Source: Holophagaceae bacterium (GTDB lineage Bacteria; Acidobacteriota; Holophagae; Holophagales; Holophagaceae). From it: a DNA stretch of 44,486 nucleotides. The DNA is taken from positions 1 to 44,486 of the forward strand of contig JANYBM010000132.1 in the NCBI GenBank assembly GCA_025361125.1, given 5' to 3'. A model generated the notes under the pieces. It saw only the letters and a list, made by a program, of their open reading frames with translations. It was not told the DNA's origin and did no database searches. This document shows positions 17,130 to 25,492 of this stretch, in pieces (the stretch's first letter is position 1; each line of letters opens with the position of its first letter). Made by a program: the position numbers and the translations under genes.

Positions 17130-17922
17130 ATTCTCGTTCCAGCTTTTCCATCCATTTCATCAACTCGGGATCACTTCCATTGCTACGGTCGAGGGCAGCC
17201 CGAAAATCATCCATGGCTTTTATTGCCTCGCCACGTTTGAGATACACCATGCCACGCTCTTTGTAGGGCAGGCTGTCACCTGGGTCGAGCAACTGCAAGT
17301 GGGTAGATGTCCAAAGGGCTTCCTCCCACGCTTCTGTTTTAAAGAACCGCAAGTGTAGGTTGCGAACCAATCGCGTGATGATGGCGCGGTGGGTGGTGGG
17401 TTTCAGCATGTCGGGCTTGAAGACAAGCCGGTCCGAGGTGGCCCTGGACACTAGGTCCGCGGCTTCCTCTTCCCCAACTGCACGACCGCCATGGAAGGGA
17501 TCAATGCACAGCAGTCCCTCGTTTGAACGAAGCCCGGCAAGGAAATGGCCGGGTAGGCCAATGCCCACTGCATCAAGGCCCAGGCGCCTGGCCACATCAA
17601 TCCAAATGATCGAAAGCGAGATGGGCAAACCCCGCCGACGCGAGATTACCAAAGGTAAAACCGCATTACGTGGATCTTCGTAAGTTTCTCGGTCGCCACG
17701 AAGCCCCACATGGCGGAACAGATAATCATTAACCCCTTCTAACGCTTCCACCGTGTCCCAAGGCAGGGGCATGCGGCCAGCCAGACGATCCGCCCAATGA
17801 TCCAGAACCCCAAGGCAAGGGCTTGGATCGGGATCATCGAGCAGTGGAGAAACTGCGTGGATGGCTCCTTCTGCGAGCTGTTCACAGTCCGGATCCCGCA
17901 GCAGGAATTCGTGGAGCGACAC
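17128..17922 (-). CDS. SirB1-family transglutaminase-like protein with TPR-like C-terminus
   Basis: A 264-residue protein matching the SirB1 (COG2912) family. The core transglutaminase-like segment contains LEGVNDYLFRHVGLRG, ITRGLPISLSIIWIDVARRLG (seen as ISRRRGLPISLS) and GIGLPGHFLAGLR, with His in PGHF and the following Asp in CIDPFHGG. The catalytic Cys of true transglutaminases is replaced, so proteolytic or transfer activity is doubtful, as in the family generally. Residues from about 195 on form two TPR-like helix pairs ending in a charged helix. GTG at 17922 is the start. It lies six bases after the two-TM protein gene and is the third gene of the SpoIIE operon. Function unknown. Confidence 0.82.
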   Translation of the reverse strand: MSLHEFLLRDPDCEQLAEGAIHAVSPLLDDPDPSPCLGVLDHWADRLAGRMPLPWDTVEALEGVNDYLFRHVGLRGDRETYEDPRNAVLPLVISRRRGLPISLSIIWIDVARRLGLDAVGIGLPGHFLAGLRSNEGLLCIDPFHGGRAVGEEEAADLVSRATSDRLVFKPDMLKPTTHRAIITRLVRNLHLRFFKTEAWEEALWTSTHLQLLDPGDSLPYKERGMVYLKRGEAIKAMDDFRAALDRSNGSDPELMKWMEKLERE

Positions 17923-17928
17923 TTTAGA

Positions 17929-18507
17929 TTACCGCCCACCAGCCCGGGCGCGCCAGACACGACCCACGATGAAAGCTAGCAGTCCTATGCCCATGGCCCA
18001 ATAGACAATCGGATAGAAGCTGTTGGTAGCCGCTTCCACTTTCTTCTTTTCATCCGCTATGCGTGCATTCTCTTCGATGGAGAGTTTCTGCCGGATGTCG
18101 CGGGCATCGGCGACGGCTTTCTTCTGGGAATCTCTTGTTTTTTGGAGATCCTTCATCGTTGGATCCTGGCCTTCGGGGGCGTTGTCCTGGGTGTCCTGCA
18201 AGATAAGCTTTATATGGGTGACGGGCTGGAGACGTGCGTGCTGATGGTGCCGATTAGCCATGGTTGGATGCGGGTCAGATGCAATTGGCCGGTAGCTGCC
18301 TTCTTCTGGAGTCTGCGTGCGGTCGTTTGCACTGTTGTCCAAGGCCTCGGTGAGGTCTTGAATATCCAGGCGCATGGCCTGCAATTCAGTGTGCTGGCGA
18401 TTCAGCAAACCGCCATGAAGCCAGAGCAACGCTACCTGCGCAGCGAGGACAAGCACCAAGGCGGATTGAATCCATCCAGATTGGCGGGGTTCTGGTGACT
18501 CATTCAT
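17929..18507 (-). CDS. small membrane protein with two TM helices, unknown function
   Basis: A 192-residue protein I do not recognise. It has a hydrophobic helix at about 12-32 (IQSALVLVLAAQVALLWLHG) and another near 165-183 (IVYWAMGIGLLAFIVGRVW). Between them is a polar, helical segment with coiled-coil character (TELQAMRLDIQDLTEALDN and KDLQKTRDSQKKAVADARDI). The ends are probably cytoplasmic with about 130 residues in the periplasm, judged from the Arg-rich C-terminus. Its start overlaps the stop of the SpoIIE-type phosphatase gene by four bases (ATGA), so the two are translationally coupled. The layout suggests an accessory or signal-transfer subunit for that membrane phosphatase, but that is inference only. 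Confidence 0.7.
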   Translation of the reverse strand: MNESPEPRQSGWIQSALVLVLAAQVALLWLHGGLLNRQHTELQAMRLDIQDLTEALDNSANDRTQTPEEGSYRPIASDPHPTMANRHHQHARLQPVTHIKLILQDTQDNAPEGQDPTMKDLQKTRDSQKKAVADARDIRQKLSIEENARIADEKKKVEAATNSFYPIVYWAMGIGLLAFIVGRVWRARAGGR

Positions 18508-21074
18508 ATGGCGTCCCTTCCCAGAATCAATAGGGTACGGTCATCCCGGTTTTGAGTCTCGAAATTCGCTACATCCTGGAAAACGGCTTCACAGGCGGCC
18601 CGGAGGCTACCCGTGCCCCACAGTCGCTGCAACTGTGCACGGAAGCGATCCAACCCATACTGTTCACTTGTGTTATTCATGGCTTCGGTGAGGCCATCGC
18701 TATAGAGCACCAGCCATTCTTTAGGCGCTAGTTGCCCTTCCTGAATTTGCCAATCACCAGGCCCAGCCGGGCGTAGACCCAAGCCTCGACCATGCGGATT
18801 CAGTTCAAGTGTTTCATGAGGTTGCGAACCCTTCACCAGCAAGGCCGGGGGGTGGCCTGCGCGGGCAAGCCGATAGTGTCCATCCTCATCCCATTCCAGC
18901 AGACATAGGGTCAGGAAATCCCGCTGGCTCATTAAGGTTCGAAGGGTGTGGTCCAAGGAGGGCAGGATAGCCTCCAGGCTTTGATCTTCCCGTTCGGTGG
19001 AGAACTCCAGAAGCGCAATGGACTGGCTCATGTAAAGCGCACCTGCGAGACCCTTGCCGCTCACATCTCCAACGGCTGCAAGCCAGGAGCATTTTTCATC
19101 AGGAGCACAGCGGCGACGTTTCACCCAAAGCAAATCACCGCCAGTCTCTTGGGCCGGGTCCAGACGCAGGGCTAAATGAAAGCCGGGTGTTTCAGGTGGG
19201 GTGGTGGTGATCATGCCTTTTTGGATATGCCGCGCCGAGGCCAGTTCCTGCTCCATCCGGCCCTGGTCCAGCAGTCTTTGATGCAATACGGCTGTGTCCA
19301 GCACGATGCCTGCCTGGATGGCGACTTCCCTCAAAAGTTCCCGGTCTTCCCGTCCATAGTTCAGCTCGGAGTATTTGCCACCCAACAGTAGGGCCGTATG
19401 AGGTTTCTCTCCCACGATGATCAACACCAGTACTTGGAATTCCAGGGCATCAATGTGGACACGCAAGGAAGGATCCTGGTCGCGAATCCAGTCAGCTTCG
19501 TCACTGCCCAGCCCCAACACCAGTTCTCGATTTTCCAACGCGTGCCGTAGCAGTAACGCGGGGACTTCAAAGGCCCGCGCTGGATAAGAGACCCCATCTT
19601 TTTCAACGACTGGAAGTTGTATGGCACATCGGTCGAAAGGTACCAGAAGAAGCACCTGCGGGCGGAAAGCCTCCTGCAATGTGGCTTCCAAGGAAGTCAA
19701 CAGGGCTCCCGCGGAAAAACGCTTTTTGGTCTCACGCAACTGCCCCAGGATGATTTCCCGCGCCGTGGAGAGGTCTCGGCGAAATCCTTTTTTGATGGCC
19801 TTCAGCATTCGCCTGAGGATCCACCCCACGGGTAGTGCGGAAAGCCCAAGCAGCGCGCCAATCCAGGCCGGTGGAACCGTTGTCAGCCCTTCCGCGAAGA
19901 GCCATGCCAAGCCACCTAGATATGCGAGCAAAACACTGCCTAGAACCAGGAAATAAGCCAGCCAGCGGAGAATTGCGCGGCGCACGTCGAGAAATCCATG
20001 CCGCACAATTGCGTAAGCGAAGGCCAACGGCAGAAGGGGCAGGGGCGTATAAAAGACCCAAGCTTCACGGCGAAAAATCAGACTGTTCTTGAATACAAAG
20101 CCCAATACCAGGAGCGCCACGAAATCCAGCAATACTGCGGTGGTGAGGATTAGGGCCGGGAGAAGCGCGCGGCGTCTTGATGCCGGGAGCATCCAGGCTC
20201 CCCGCCAGAAGCAGATGGCCCCGCCAAGTGCCGCCGCAAATATCAGCCCGGTCAAGGCTAACTGGATTTTTGGGCCGAACAGGTTGACGGTTGTAGCCAC
20301 CACCTCGAACTGCTTTGGCGCCACATTGATTTTAAAATACTCGCGGAAGGCCAGCACCAGGCCATGAAAGAGGTTATAGAACCCCACCAGGCCAAAAACC
20401 AGGTATAGCCCCTGCAGAAAGCGCTTGTTTTTTCGCAACTGAAAGGGGAAGGGAAAGCGCAGAAAAAAATGGAACCACATAGGGGGGAGCAGTCCCACCG
20501 CAAGGCTCCCAAACAACGCTTTCACGACGTTCAACCAGGGCGGGAGGTTCCCCAGGAAAGGCCGCACCACCAGGGGTACAAGTAGTGTGAGCACGCCCAA
20601 ATAGAAAAAGTGCCGCGCCACCTTTCGCTGGGGGGATGACACCACCACCAGCAAGCCAAGTGCCCAAGCCACCAAGGCTGAAATCACTAAAAACAAGCTG
20701 GCTATGCTGAAGGGTTTTACCAACCGTACGGGTTGTTGAAGTGTTCGGCCTTCACGCTCAAGGGTGTAGACCAGGATACGACCTTCGCCCTCTTGATTGA
20801 TCCGATTCTGCGTGTCGATAAGCGTTTTAGGGGTGACCTTGCGACCACTGATGGCCACCAGCACATCGCCCTCTAATAGCCCCGCTTCTTCCGCCACACC
20901 ATTGGGAAGAATTTCCCGGATCACAACCTGGTTGCCTTCCACGACCCATGAGCATTGGTCATCAGAATAGGAATAGACCCATTGAAACAAGGCAAAGGAG
21001 CCTAGGCAGATCATTAGTCCCAGTAGACTGGAAACGATCAACCGGAACTTGATGCGCTGTAAGGAAGGGGACAC
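18504..21074 (-). CDS. membrane PP2C/SpoIIE-type phosphatase with PDZ and GAF-like domains
   Basis: An 856-residue multidomain regulator. It starts with a TM helix (about 12-32). Then comes a periplasmic PDZ domain (about 40-115; ILPNGVAEEAGLLEGDVLVA). A membrane block of about seven to eight helices (118-430) follows, then a GAF-like region (about 455-615). A short coiled helix ends in the LASARHIQKGM motif that leads into SpoIIE domains. The C-terminal SpoIIE/RsbU phosphatase (about 640-856) has DPAQETGGDLL, GDVSGKGLAGALYM, RAGHPPALL, LVLYSDGLTEAMN and NRDDRTLL, so the metal-binding Asp residues are kept. Such enzymes dephosphorylate anti-anti-sigma proteins. GTG 21074 is the start, three bases from the divergent ATG at 21078. 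PDZ placed outside with a phosphatase inside suggests sensing of periplasmic protein ends. Confidence 0.88.
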   Translation of the reverse strand: MSPSLQRIKFRLIVSSLLGLMICLGSFALFQWVYSYSDDQCSWVVEGNQVVIREILPNGVAEEAGLLEGDVLVAISGRKVTPKTLIDTQNRINQEGEGRILVYTLEREGRTLQQPVRLVKPFSIASLFLVISALVAWALGLLVVVSSPQRKVARHFFYLGVLTLLVPLVVRPFLGNLPPWLNVVKALFGSLAVGLLPPMWFHFFLRFPFPFQLRKNKRFLQGLYLVFGLVGFYNLFHGLVLAFREYFKINVAPKQFEVVATTVNLFGPKIQLALTGLIFAAALGGAICFWRGAWMLPASRRRALLPALILTTAVLLDFVALLVLGFVFKNSLIFRREAWVFYTPLPLLPLAFAYAIVRHGFLDVRRAILRWLAYFLVLGSVLLAYLGGLAWLFAEGLTTVPPAWIGALLGLSALPVGWILRRMLKAIKKGFRRDLSTAREIILGQLRETKKRFSAGALLTSLEATLQEAFRPQVLLLVPFDRCAIQLPVVEKDGVSYPARAFEVPALLLRHALENRELVLGLGSDEADWIRDQDPSLRVHIDALEFQVLVLIIVGEKPHTALLLGGKYSELNYGREDRELLREVAIQAGIVLDTAVLHQRLLDQGRMEQELASARHIQKGMITTTPPETPGFHLALRLDPAQETGGDLLWVKRRRCAPDEKCSWLAAVGDVSGKGLAGALYMSQSIALLEFSTEREDQSLEAILPSLDHTLRTLMSQRDFLTLCLLEWDEDGHYRLARAGHPPALLVKGSQPHETLELNPHGRGLGLRPAGPGDWQIQEGQLAPKEWLVLYSDGLTEAMNNTSEQYGLDRFRAQLQRLWGTGSLRAACEAVFQDVANFETQNRDDRTLLILGRDAI

Positions 21075-21077
21075 GGG

Positions 21078-21791
21078 ATGCCTGAAGAAAAGCCCTGGTG
21101 GATTCTAGTGGGAGGGATGCGACGGCTGGGAAGGGCCATCGCCGAAGAGCTTGCCCAGGATCATGCCCTGGTACTGACGGGTTCTCAAGACGCCGAAGCG
21201 GAATGGCTGAAGGACTTGGCAATCCGTACGTCACTTCGGACCTTCCGGTGGGATGCCATGGATCCAGAGCTCGATCATCAGATGATGGCAGACCTTGCTG
21301 GGCTTGAAACCACAGGAATCCGTCTGACCGGGGCTGTGATCGTCGCGGGGGTTTTCCCTGAACAACCTCTTGGGACATGGACCATGGGAAAACTGGAAAC
21401 GATCTGGCGCGTGAATATGAGTTTTCCGATGTTTTGTGCTCAGGCCTTAGCCCCGCGCTTGGCTGATGATAGCTGCCTCCAGTTCCTGCTGGACACCTGC
21501 ATCCACCAGCCATTTCTGAAACGGCTGCCATACAGTGCAGCAAAGTCGGGTCTCGCGGCCCTTGTGCCAGGCTTGGCGCAACTATTGGCACCACGCCTTC
21601 GCGTGGTGGGTCATGCCATCGGAACGGCTCTCCCTGACGAAACGAGCGACCCCGAATGGCTTGCTTCCCTCAGTCTGGTCAAACGCAACGGGAATCCTGC
21701 GGATGTGGCCCGCAGCTTGAGATTCGCGAGTGAAAGCCCCTATTTGACTGGGGAAATCATCACGCTCGACGGGGGTCGGCGTTGGATTTGA
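21078..21791 (+). CDS. short-chain dehydrogenase resembling pteridine reductase/FolM
   Basis: A 237-residue SDR oxidoreductase. The cofactor loop is GGMRRLGRAIAEEL (12-25), with Arg residues after the Gly that favour NADPH. Rather than the usual Ser-Tyr-Lys set, it has Asp139, Tyr152 and Lys156: the Asp lies 13 residues before Tyr, as in pteridine reductase PTR1 (Asp181-Tyr194-Lys198), and the nearby QP-L motif and YxxAKxG also match. The end GEIITLDGGRRW fits FolM/PTR1 proteins. A role in reducing dihydropterins (folate or monapterin) is therefore likely but inferred. AAGGGG precedes the ATG. Its start codon is three bases from that of the divergent phosphatase gene, and queE follows after 137 bases. 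Confidence 0.78.
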   Translation: MPEEKPWWILVGGMRRLGRAIAEELAQDHALVLTGSQDAEAEWLKDLAIRTSLRTFRWDAMDPELDHQMMADLAGLETTGIRLTGAVIVAGVFPEQPLGTWTMGKLETIWRVNMSFPMFCAQALAPRLADDSCLQFLLDTCIHQPFLKRLPYSAAKSGLAALVPGLAQLLAPRLRVVGHAIGTALPDETSDPEWLASLSLVKRNGNPADVARSLRFASESPYLTGEIITLDGGRRWI

Positions 21792-21928
21792 TTGGGCTTA
21801 CCCGCTCTTGCAGAATACCTTTGTCAGTGCTACGACGCACCGACTGAAGGAGCAGCAACGAACTTACCAGAAAAGCACAGGTAATTTCGTAACACCTCCT
21901 AAAGCTTGGGAATCCTGATAAGGCTTAC

Positions 21929-22597
21929 GTGCGATTCAAGGTCAACGAAATATTCAAAAGCATTCAAGGCGAGGGTACTCGCGCCGGGCGGGCTTGTGTT
22001 TTCGTACGCCTTACGGGATGCCCCTTACGCTGCACGTACTGTGATACGGAGTACGCTTTTTTCGATGGCCATTTCATGGAACTCGAAGAAATCATCTCAG
22101 AGGTACAGCAACTTTTAGGCACGATTCGGATAGGGCCTGATGCTCCATTCGTTGAGCTTACGGGTGGCGAACCTCTTGCCATTCCCGGTGCGCCGGATCT
22201 GCTGAGAGCTTTGCAATCATTGGGTTCCGAAGTGGCTTTGGAAACGGCAGGTAGCCATGATATTGGCCCTGTGCCACGGGAGGTCATCAAAATCGTTGAT
22301 CGCAAGACCCCAACCAGTGGCGAGAGCCATCGTTGGCTGGAAGCGAACCTGGAGCACATGGTTCCAGGGCAGGATGAGCTGAAATTCGTGATCACCAATC
22401 AAGCGGATTACGAATGGTCGAAGGCCTGGTGTGCGGAACGCCAGGTGTGGGATCGCTATACGGTTTTATTCAGCCCCGTACATGGCGACCTCGATCCCGT
22501 TTGGCTAGCTGAATCCATTTTGAAAGATACCTTGCCCGTGAGGTTCCAGATGCAATTGCACAAGTTGATCTGGGGCGCGGATCGGACGGGGGTGTAG
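21929..22597 (+). CDS. queE: 7-carboxy-7-deazaguanine synthase
   Basis: A radical-SAM enzyme that turns 6-carboxy-5,6,7,8-tetrahydropterin into 7-carboxy-7-deazaguanine, for queuosine and other 7-deazaguanines. It has 222 residues. The [4Fe-4S] cluster motif CPLRCTYC at 31-38 is CX3CX2C, as usual for QueE. The flanks VNEIFKSIQGEGTRAGRACVFVRLTGC fit the family opening, here seen in pieces FKSIQGEGTRAG and FVRLTG. VELTGGEPL is the SAM-binding GGE segment. The start is GTG 21929, just before RFKVNEIF. No queC, queD or queF is in the window. The 137-base leader was searched for a preQ1 riboswitch without a convincing match. Confidence 0.94.
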   Translation: MRFKVNEIFKSIQGEGTRAGRACVFVRLTGCPLRCTYCDTEYAFFDGHFMELEEIISEVQQLLGTIRIGPDAPFVELTGGEPLAIPGAPDLLRALQSLGSEVALETAGSHDIGPVPREVIKIVDRKTPTSGESHRWLEANLEHMVPGQDELKFVITNQADYEWSKAWCAERQVWDRYTVLFSPVHGDLDPVWLAESILKDTLPVRFQMQLHKLIWGADRTGV

Positions 22598-22602
22598 TGG
22601 GG

Positions 22603-23451
22603 CTATTTCTTCCACTGCTGAAGCAGCTGCTCCAAAGGCCCAGTCACCGCACCGCCCTGTTTCCTAGCTCTGGCCAGGGTCAGGGCTTTTTCCATGAGTT
22701 GCAAAGCCTGCGTCTGGTCGCCATGAAGATAGATAAGTCGGGCCTTTACGGCTAAATTGGTGGGCTGCTCATTGAGTTTAATGGAGCGGTCCGCCCAACT
22801 CAGCGCCTCACCCATGTGAATTTCCTGATCCGCACAATACTGAGCCGCATCACTCAAAAGTTTCCAGTCGCTAGGCCGCTCCCGCATGGCCTTGCGCATT
22901 TTCGAGGTAACGATTTCATCTACGTCCACCTCCACGAGCAGGCTTACCCGAAGCTTTTCCCAGTAGAGATCCACGTAAGCGGTAGCACTGCTGGCTGGGT
23001 AGATCTCGTAGGTGAGCCATTCAGTGTGGGGCACCGTTTTGGGTTTCACATCTATGCGCAGCACGTCTTCGCGAGGATCGTATTCCCAGGCTCCCTGCTG
23101 GCGGTAGCGCTTGTTCAGAATCAGGGTCCAGTGATCCTGATTGGGGATGGAGAAGAGGGAATAAGTACCTGCACCAATCTTTTGTCCGTTGACCTGAACT
23201 GGATCGCTGAAGCGGATGGTGGTGGCATCGTTGGCGCCAGTGCGCCATACCTGGCCATAGGGAACGAGGCCACCGAAGATCTGCCGGCCACGAACGGCGG
23301 GTCTGTGGTAAAGAACTTCCACCGTGGAAGTACCAATGGTTTGGGAAACCGTGGCCGAGGGACTGAGTTGGGGAAAGATCTGAGGTGTCTGGGATGCTAG
23401 TGTGACGGCTGTAGATACCGCCAGAAATAGATAGGCGGAATTATGCATCAT
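22603..23451 (-). CDS. DUF2911 secreted protein, copy 2
   Basis: A 282-residue protein with an N-terminal signal peptide (about 1-20). The DUF2911 domain spans about 28-170, with SPSATVSQTIG, YHRPAVRGRQIFGGLVPYGQVWRTGANDA (recognised from GRQIFGGLVPYGQVWRTGAN), GTYSLFSIPN and WTLILNK. A helical, TPR-like tail follows (about 190-280), with RPSDWKLLSDAAQYC and LAVKARLIYLHGDQTQALQL. The function of DUF2911 is not known; it is common in Bacteroidetes and Acidobacteriota envelopes. Its start overlaps the stop of the paralogue upstream by four bases (ATGA), so the pair is translationally coupled and arose by tandem duplication. The stop is six bases from the queE stop, convergent. Confidence 0.85.
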   Translation of the reverse strand: MMHNSAYLFLAVSTAVTLASQTPQIFPQLSPSATVSQTIGTSTVEVLYHRPAVRGRQIFGGLVPYGQVWRTGANDATTIRFSDPVQVNGQKIGAGTYSLFSIPNQDHWTLILNKRYRQQGAWEYDPREDVLRIDVKPKTVPHTEWLTYEIYPASSATAYVDLYWEKLRVSLLVEVDVDEIVTSKMRKAMRERPSDWKLLSDAAQYCADQEIHMGEALSWADRSIKLNEQPTNLAVKARLIYLHGDQTQALQLMEKALTLARARKQGGAVTGPLEQLLQQWKK

Positions 23452-24347
23452 GCGCCTTTAGCTCCTGTTTTCCAGATGGTCAATTCACGCTCTTTATCAA
23501 TAAACCATTCCTTGGGTGGCTGTTTGTCTGGGGCAAGCGCACGGGCGGTCTGGATGGCTTTCTCAAGCCACACCACGGATTCGGATGCATGGCCTTGCCA
23601 TCGCAGGATGCGGGCCTTGGTCTCCTGATTCCAAAAGCTCGTGCCAGCCTTCAAGCTTTTGTCGATCCACATGCTTGCCAGGTCGGGGCGGACAGCATTG
23701 TTTTGGCAGTAATCCGCAGCTTGATACCAGGGTACCCAATCCGTTTCCGGCGCGATTGCCAGCTTTGCTTCCAGATGCTTCCAGTAGATCGCCTTGGTAT
23801 TGAAGGCCACGGGAAAGCCCACCCGGAGTGTCTCCCAGGAAAGTTCAACCCGGGCGGTGTCTTCACTGGTCAGGCGAATGCGGTAGTCCAGCCATTCTTC
23901 ATAGGGCACACTTTCCGGACTCACCTCGAAGCGTAGCAAGTCGTCTTTCGGATCATAGGTATAGGACCCCCATTGTGTGGCTTTGCGGCTCAAGATCAGG
24001 GTCCAACGACCGGGGCCGGGAGTGGCGAAAAGGGCGTAGGTGCCTGCGGGAACATCCTTTCCGGCGACTTTGCAGGGGTCACTAAAGGTAAGGGTCGTAG
24101 CTGCGTTGGCACCGGTCCGCCAGACCTGGCCGAAAGGCACCAGATCGCCCCATAGGACGCGGCCCTTCACCGCTGGCCGGTTGAAGGTCAACTTGATGGA
24201 ACTAATGCCGAGGTCCTGGGTAAGAGTGGCAGAGGGACTGGAACGCATCGGGGTAAGGCGGATCGGTTCGGCGGGCTTGACCACCGGAGCCTGCCCCTGG
24301 GCGGCGAGCAGTACTGAGGCACAGAGGAGGGAAATCGGGAGGCGCAT
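23448..24347 (-). CDS. DUF2911 secreted protein, copy 1
   Basis: A 299-residue paralogue of the following gene, with the same plan: signal peptide (MRLPISLLCASVLLAAQGQA), DUF2911 domain with SPSATLTQDLG, FNRPAVKGRVLWGDLVPFG, VWRTGANAATTLTFSDPCKV (recognised from VWRTGAN) and GTYALFATPGPGRWTLILS, then a helical tail with WYQAADYCQNN and TKARILRWQGHASESVVWLEKA. The two copies share their motifs in order but differ at many positions, so the duplication is not recent. ATG 24347 is chosen because GGAG lies seven bases upstream and a signal peptide starts at once; the frame extends to 24416 with a poor N-terminus. The two gene products may form a heteromer, which is inference. Confidence 0.85.
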   Translation of the reverse strand: MRLPISLLCASVLLAAQGQAPVVKPAEPIRLTPMRSSPSATLTQDLGISSIKLTFNRPAVKGRVLWGDLVPFGQVWRTGANAATTLTFSDPCKVAGKDVPAGTYALFATPGPGRWTLILSRKATQWGSYTYDPKDDLLRFEVSPESVPYEEWLDYRIRLTSEDTARVELSWETLRVGFPVAFNTKAIYWKHLEAKLAIAPETDWVPWYQAADYCQNNAVRPDLASMWIDKSLKAGTSFWNQETKARILRWQGHASESVVWLEKAIQTARALAPDKQPPKEWFIDKERELTIWKTGAKGA

Positions 24348-24420
24348 GCTGGCTCCGTTGACTATTTGGAAATTTGAGTGGGCTGTAACAGGTGGGGCAG
24401 TCTGATTATGAGGCAAGATT

Positions 24421-25377
24421 TCAGTATCCTTGCAGACGATCCACCGCCCCTTTGATGGAGCGGTTCTCAGCGAAGCGGTTGAGGTTCTCGAGAATGTCCG
24501 GGATCAGATCTTTGGGTGTGGAGGGCCCGCTGTGGTGGGGCGTAATAATGATCTTTGGATGGCGCCACAAGGGCGAGTCTGGGGGTAGAGGCTCGATAGG
24601 AAATACATCCAACACAGCGTGGCCCACGGTCCCCTCATCCAAAGCGGCCCTGAGGTCATCCACCACCACAAGATCCCCACGGCCCACATTGATGATCGTC
24701 AGGGTTGAATTCCCGTGTTGGAGCAATGCGGCATCCACGATGCCATGAGTTTCATTCGTGGAGGGCGCCGCGAGTACCAGGCAACGGGCCATGGAAAGCA
24801 ATTGAGGTAGCTCCGCCGAGGCTCGCAAGGGGAACTCCGCATCTTTTCTGGCTTTCCTTACCACGCCCGTCACCTCCATCCCCAGTTCCCGAAGCGCCTT
24901 CCCTATTTGTCTCCCGATGCGACCGAAACCCAGCACTAGTGCCGTTTTTCCACCGAGGTCCTCGGGGATGAGCTTGGGGTTCCAGGTGGACTCGGATTGC
25001 GCGTGCGCACACTCATCGAGAAGCTGGGCTTCGCTAAGCAGGTGGCCACAAACGTAACGCGCCATCCAAAATCCAAAATGGCCGTCGGCCCGCGAGATGG
25101 GAATAGCAATTGGAAGTTCTGGATGAGCCACGAGATGATCCACGCCCGCGCCACTGTTTTGCACCCAGGCGAGACGGGGCATCTGGGCGACCAAACCTGT
25201 GGGTAACTGCCAGCAAAATAGCGCTTCTGCGTTGGCGAGCCAAGCCTGATCCAGGGACTTCCATTCCTTGGGATGCGCGCCTCGGACATCAAGCCGGGGC
25301 TCAGCTGCTTGCAGGGCTGGCACCCATTCGGCAAAACGATGGTGAATGACTGCGAGCTTGCGCCCTTGATTGCCCAT
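24421..25377 (-). CDS. D-isomer-specific 2-hydroxyacid dehydrogenase
   Basis: A 318-residue NAD(P)-dependent oxidoreductase for D-2-hydroxy acids/2-oxo acids. The Rossmann loop is LGFGRIGRQIG (about 150-160). The catalytic set is visible: Arg in NVGRGDLV, Glu in VFPIEPLP and His in TPHHSGP, in the order of this family. The start of the substrate domain reads NSGAGVDHL, the usual NxGxGVD. The domain order fits glyoxylate/hydroxypyruvate reductases (GhrA-like) or phosphoglycerate-like enzymes. The substrate cannot be set from sequence. It lies 73 bases upstream of the DUF2911 pair on the same strand and may share a transcript, with no obvious functional link. Confidence 0.88.
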   Translation of the reverse strand: MGNQGRKLAVIHHRFAEWVPALQAAEPRLDVRGAHPKEWKSLDQAWLANAEALFCWQLPTGLVAQMPRLAWVQNSGAGVDHLVAHPELPIAIPISRADGHFGFWMARYVCGHLLSEAQLLDECAHAQSESTWNPKLIPEDLGGKTALVLGFGRIGRQIGKALRELGMEVTGVVRKARKDAEFPLRASAELPQLLSMARCLVLAAPSTNETHGIVDAALLQHGNSTLTIINVGRGDLVVVDDLRAALDEGTVGHAVLDVFPIEPLPPDSPLWRHPKIIITPHHSGPSTPKDLIPDILENLNRFAENRSIKGAVDRLQGY

Positions 25378-25492
25378 GACTTCAAGATTCCAGAATTGTG
25401 GACTGAATGGGGAAAGTTTCTAGTTTTTTGCCGCAGATCACAGCAATTCCTGGAATGCTATAGAGCGTTGGGCCAATGCCCATGGAGGATTC

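Noticed and set aside
21792-21928. preQ1 riboswitch before queE
   Set aside because: A small AGGT/ACCT stem and a CCTAAAG stretch at about 21880-21905 recall the class I layout, but the loop and tail bases needed for ligand binding are not there.
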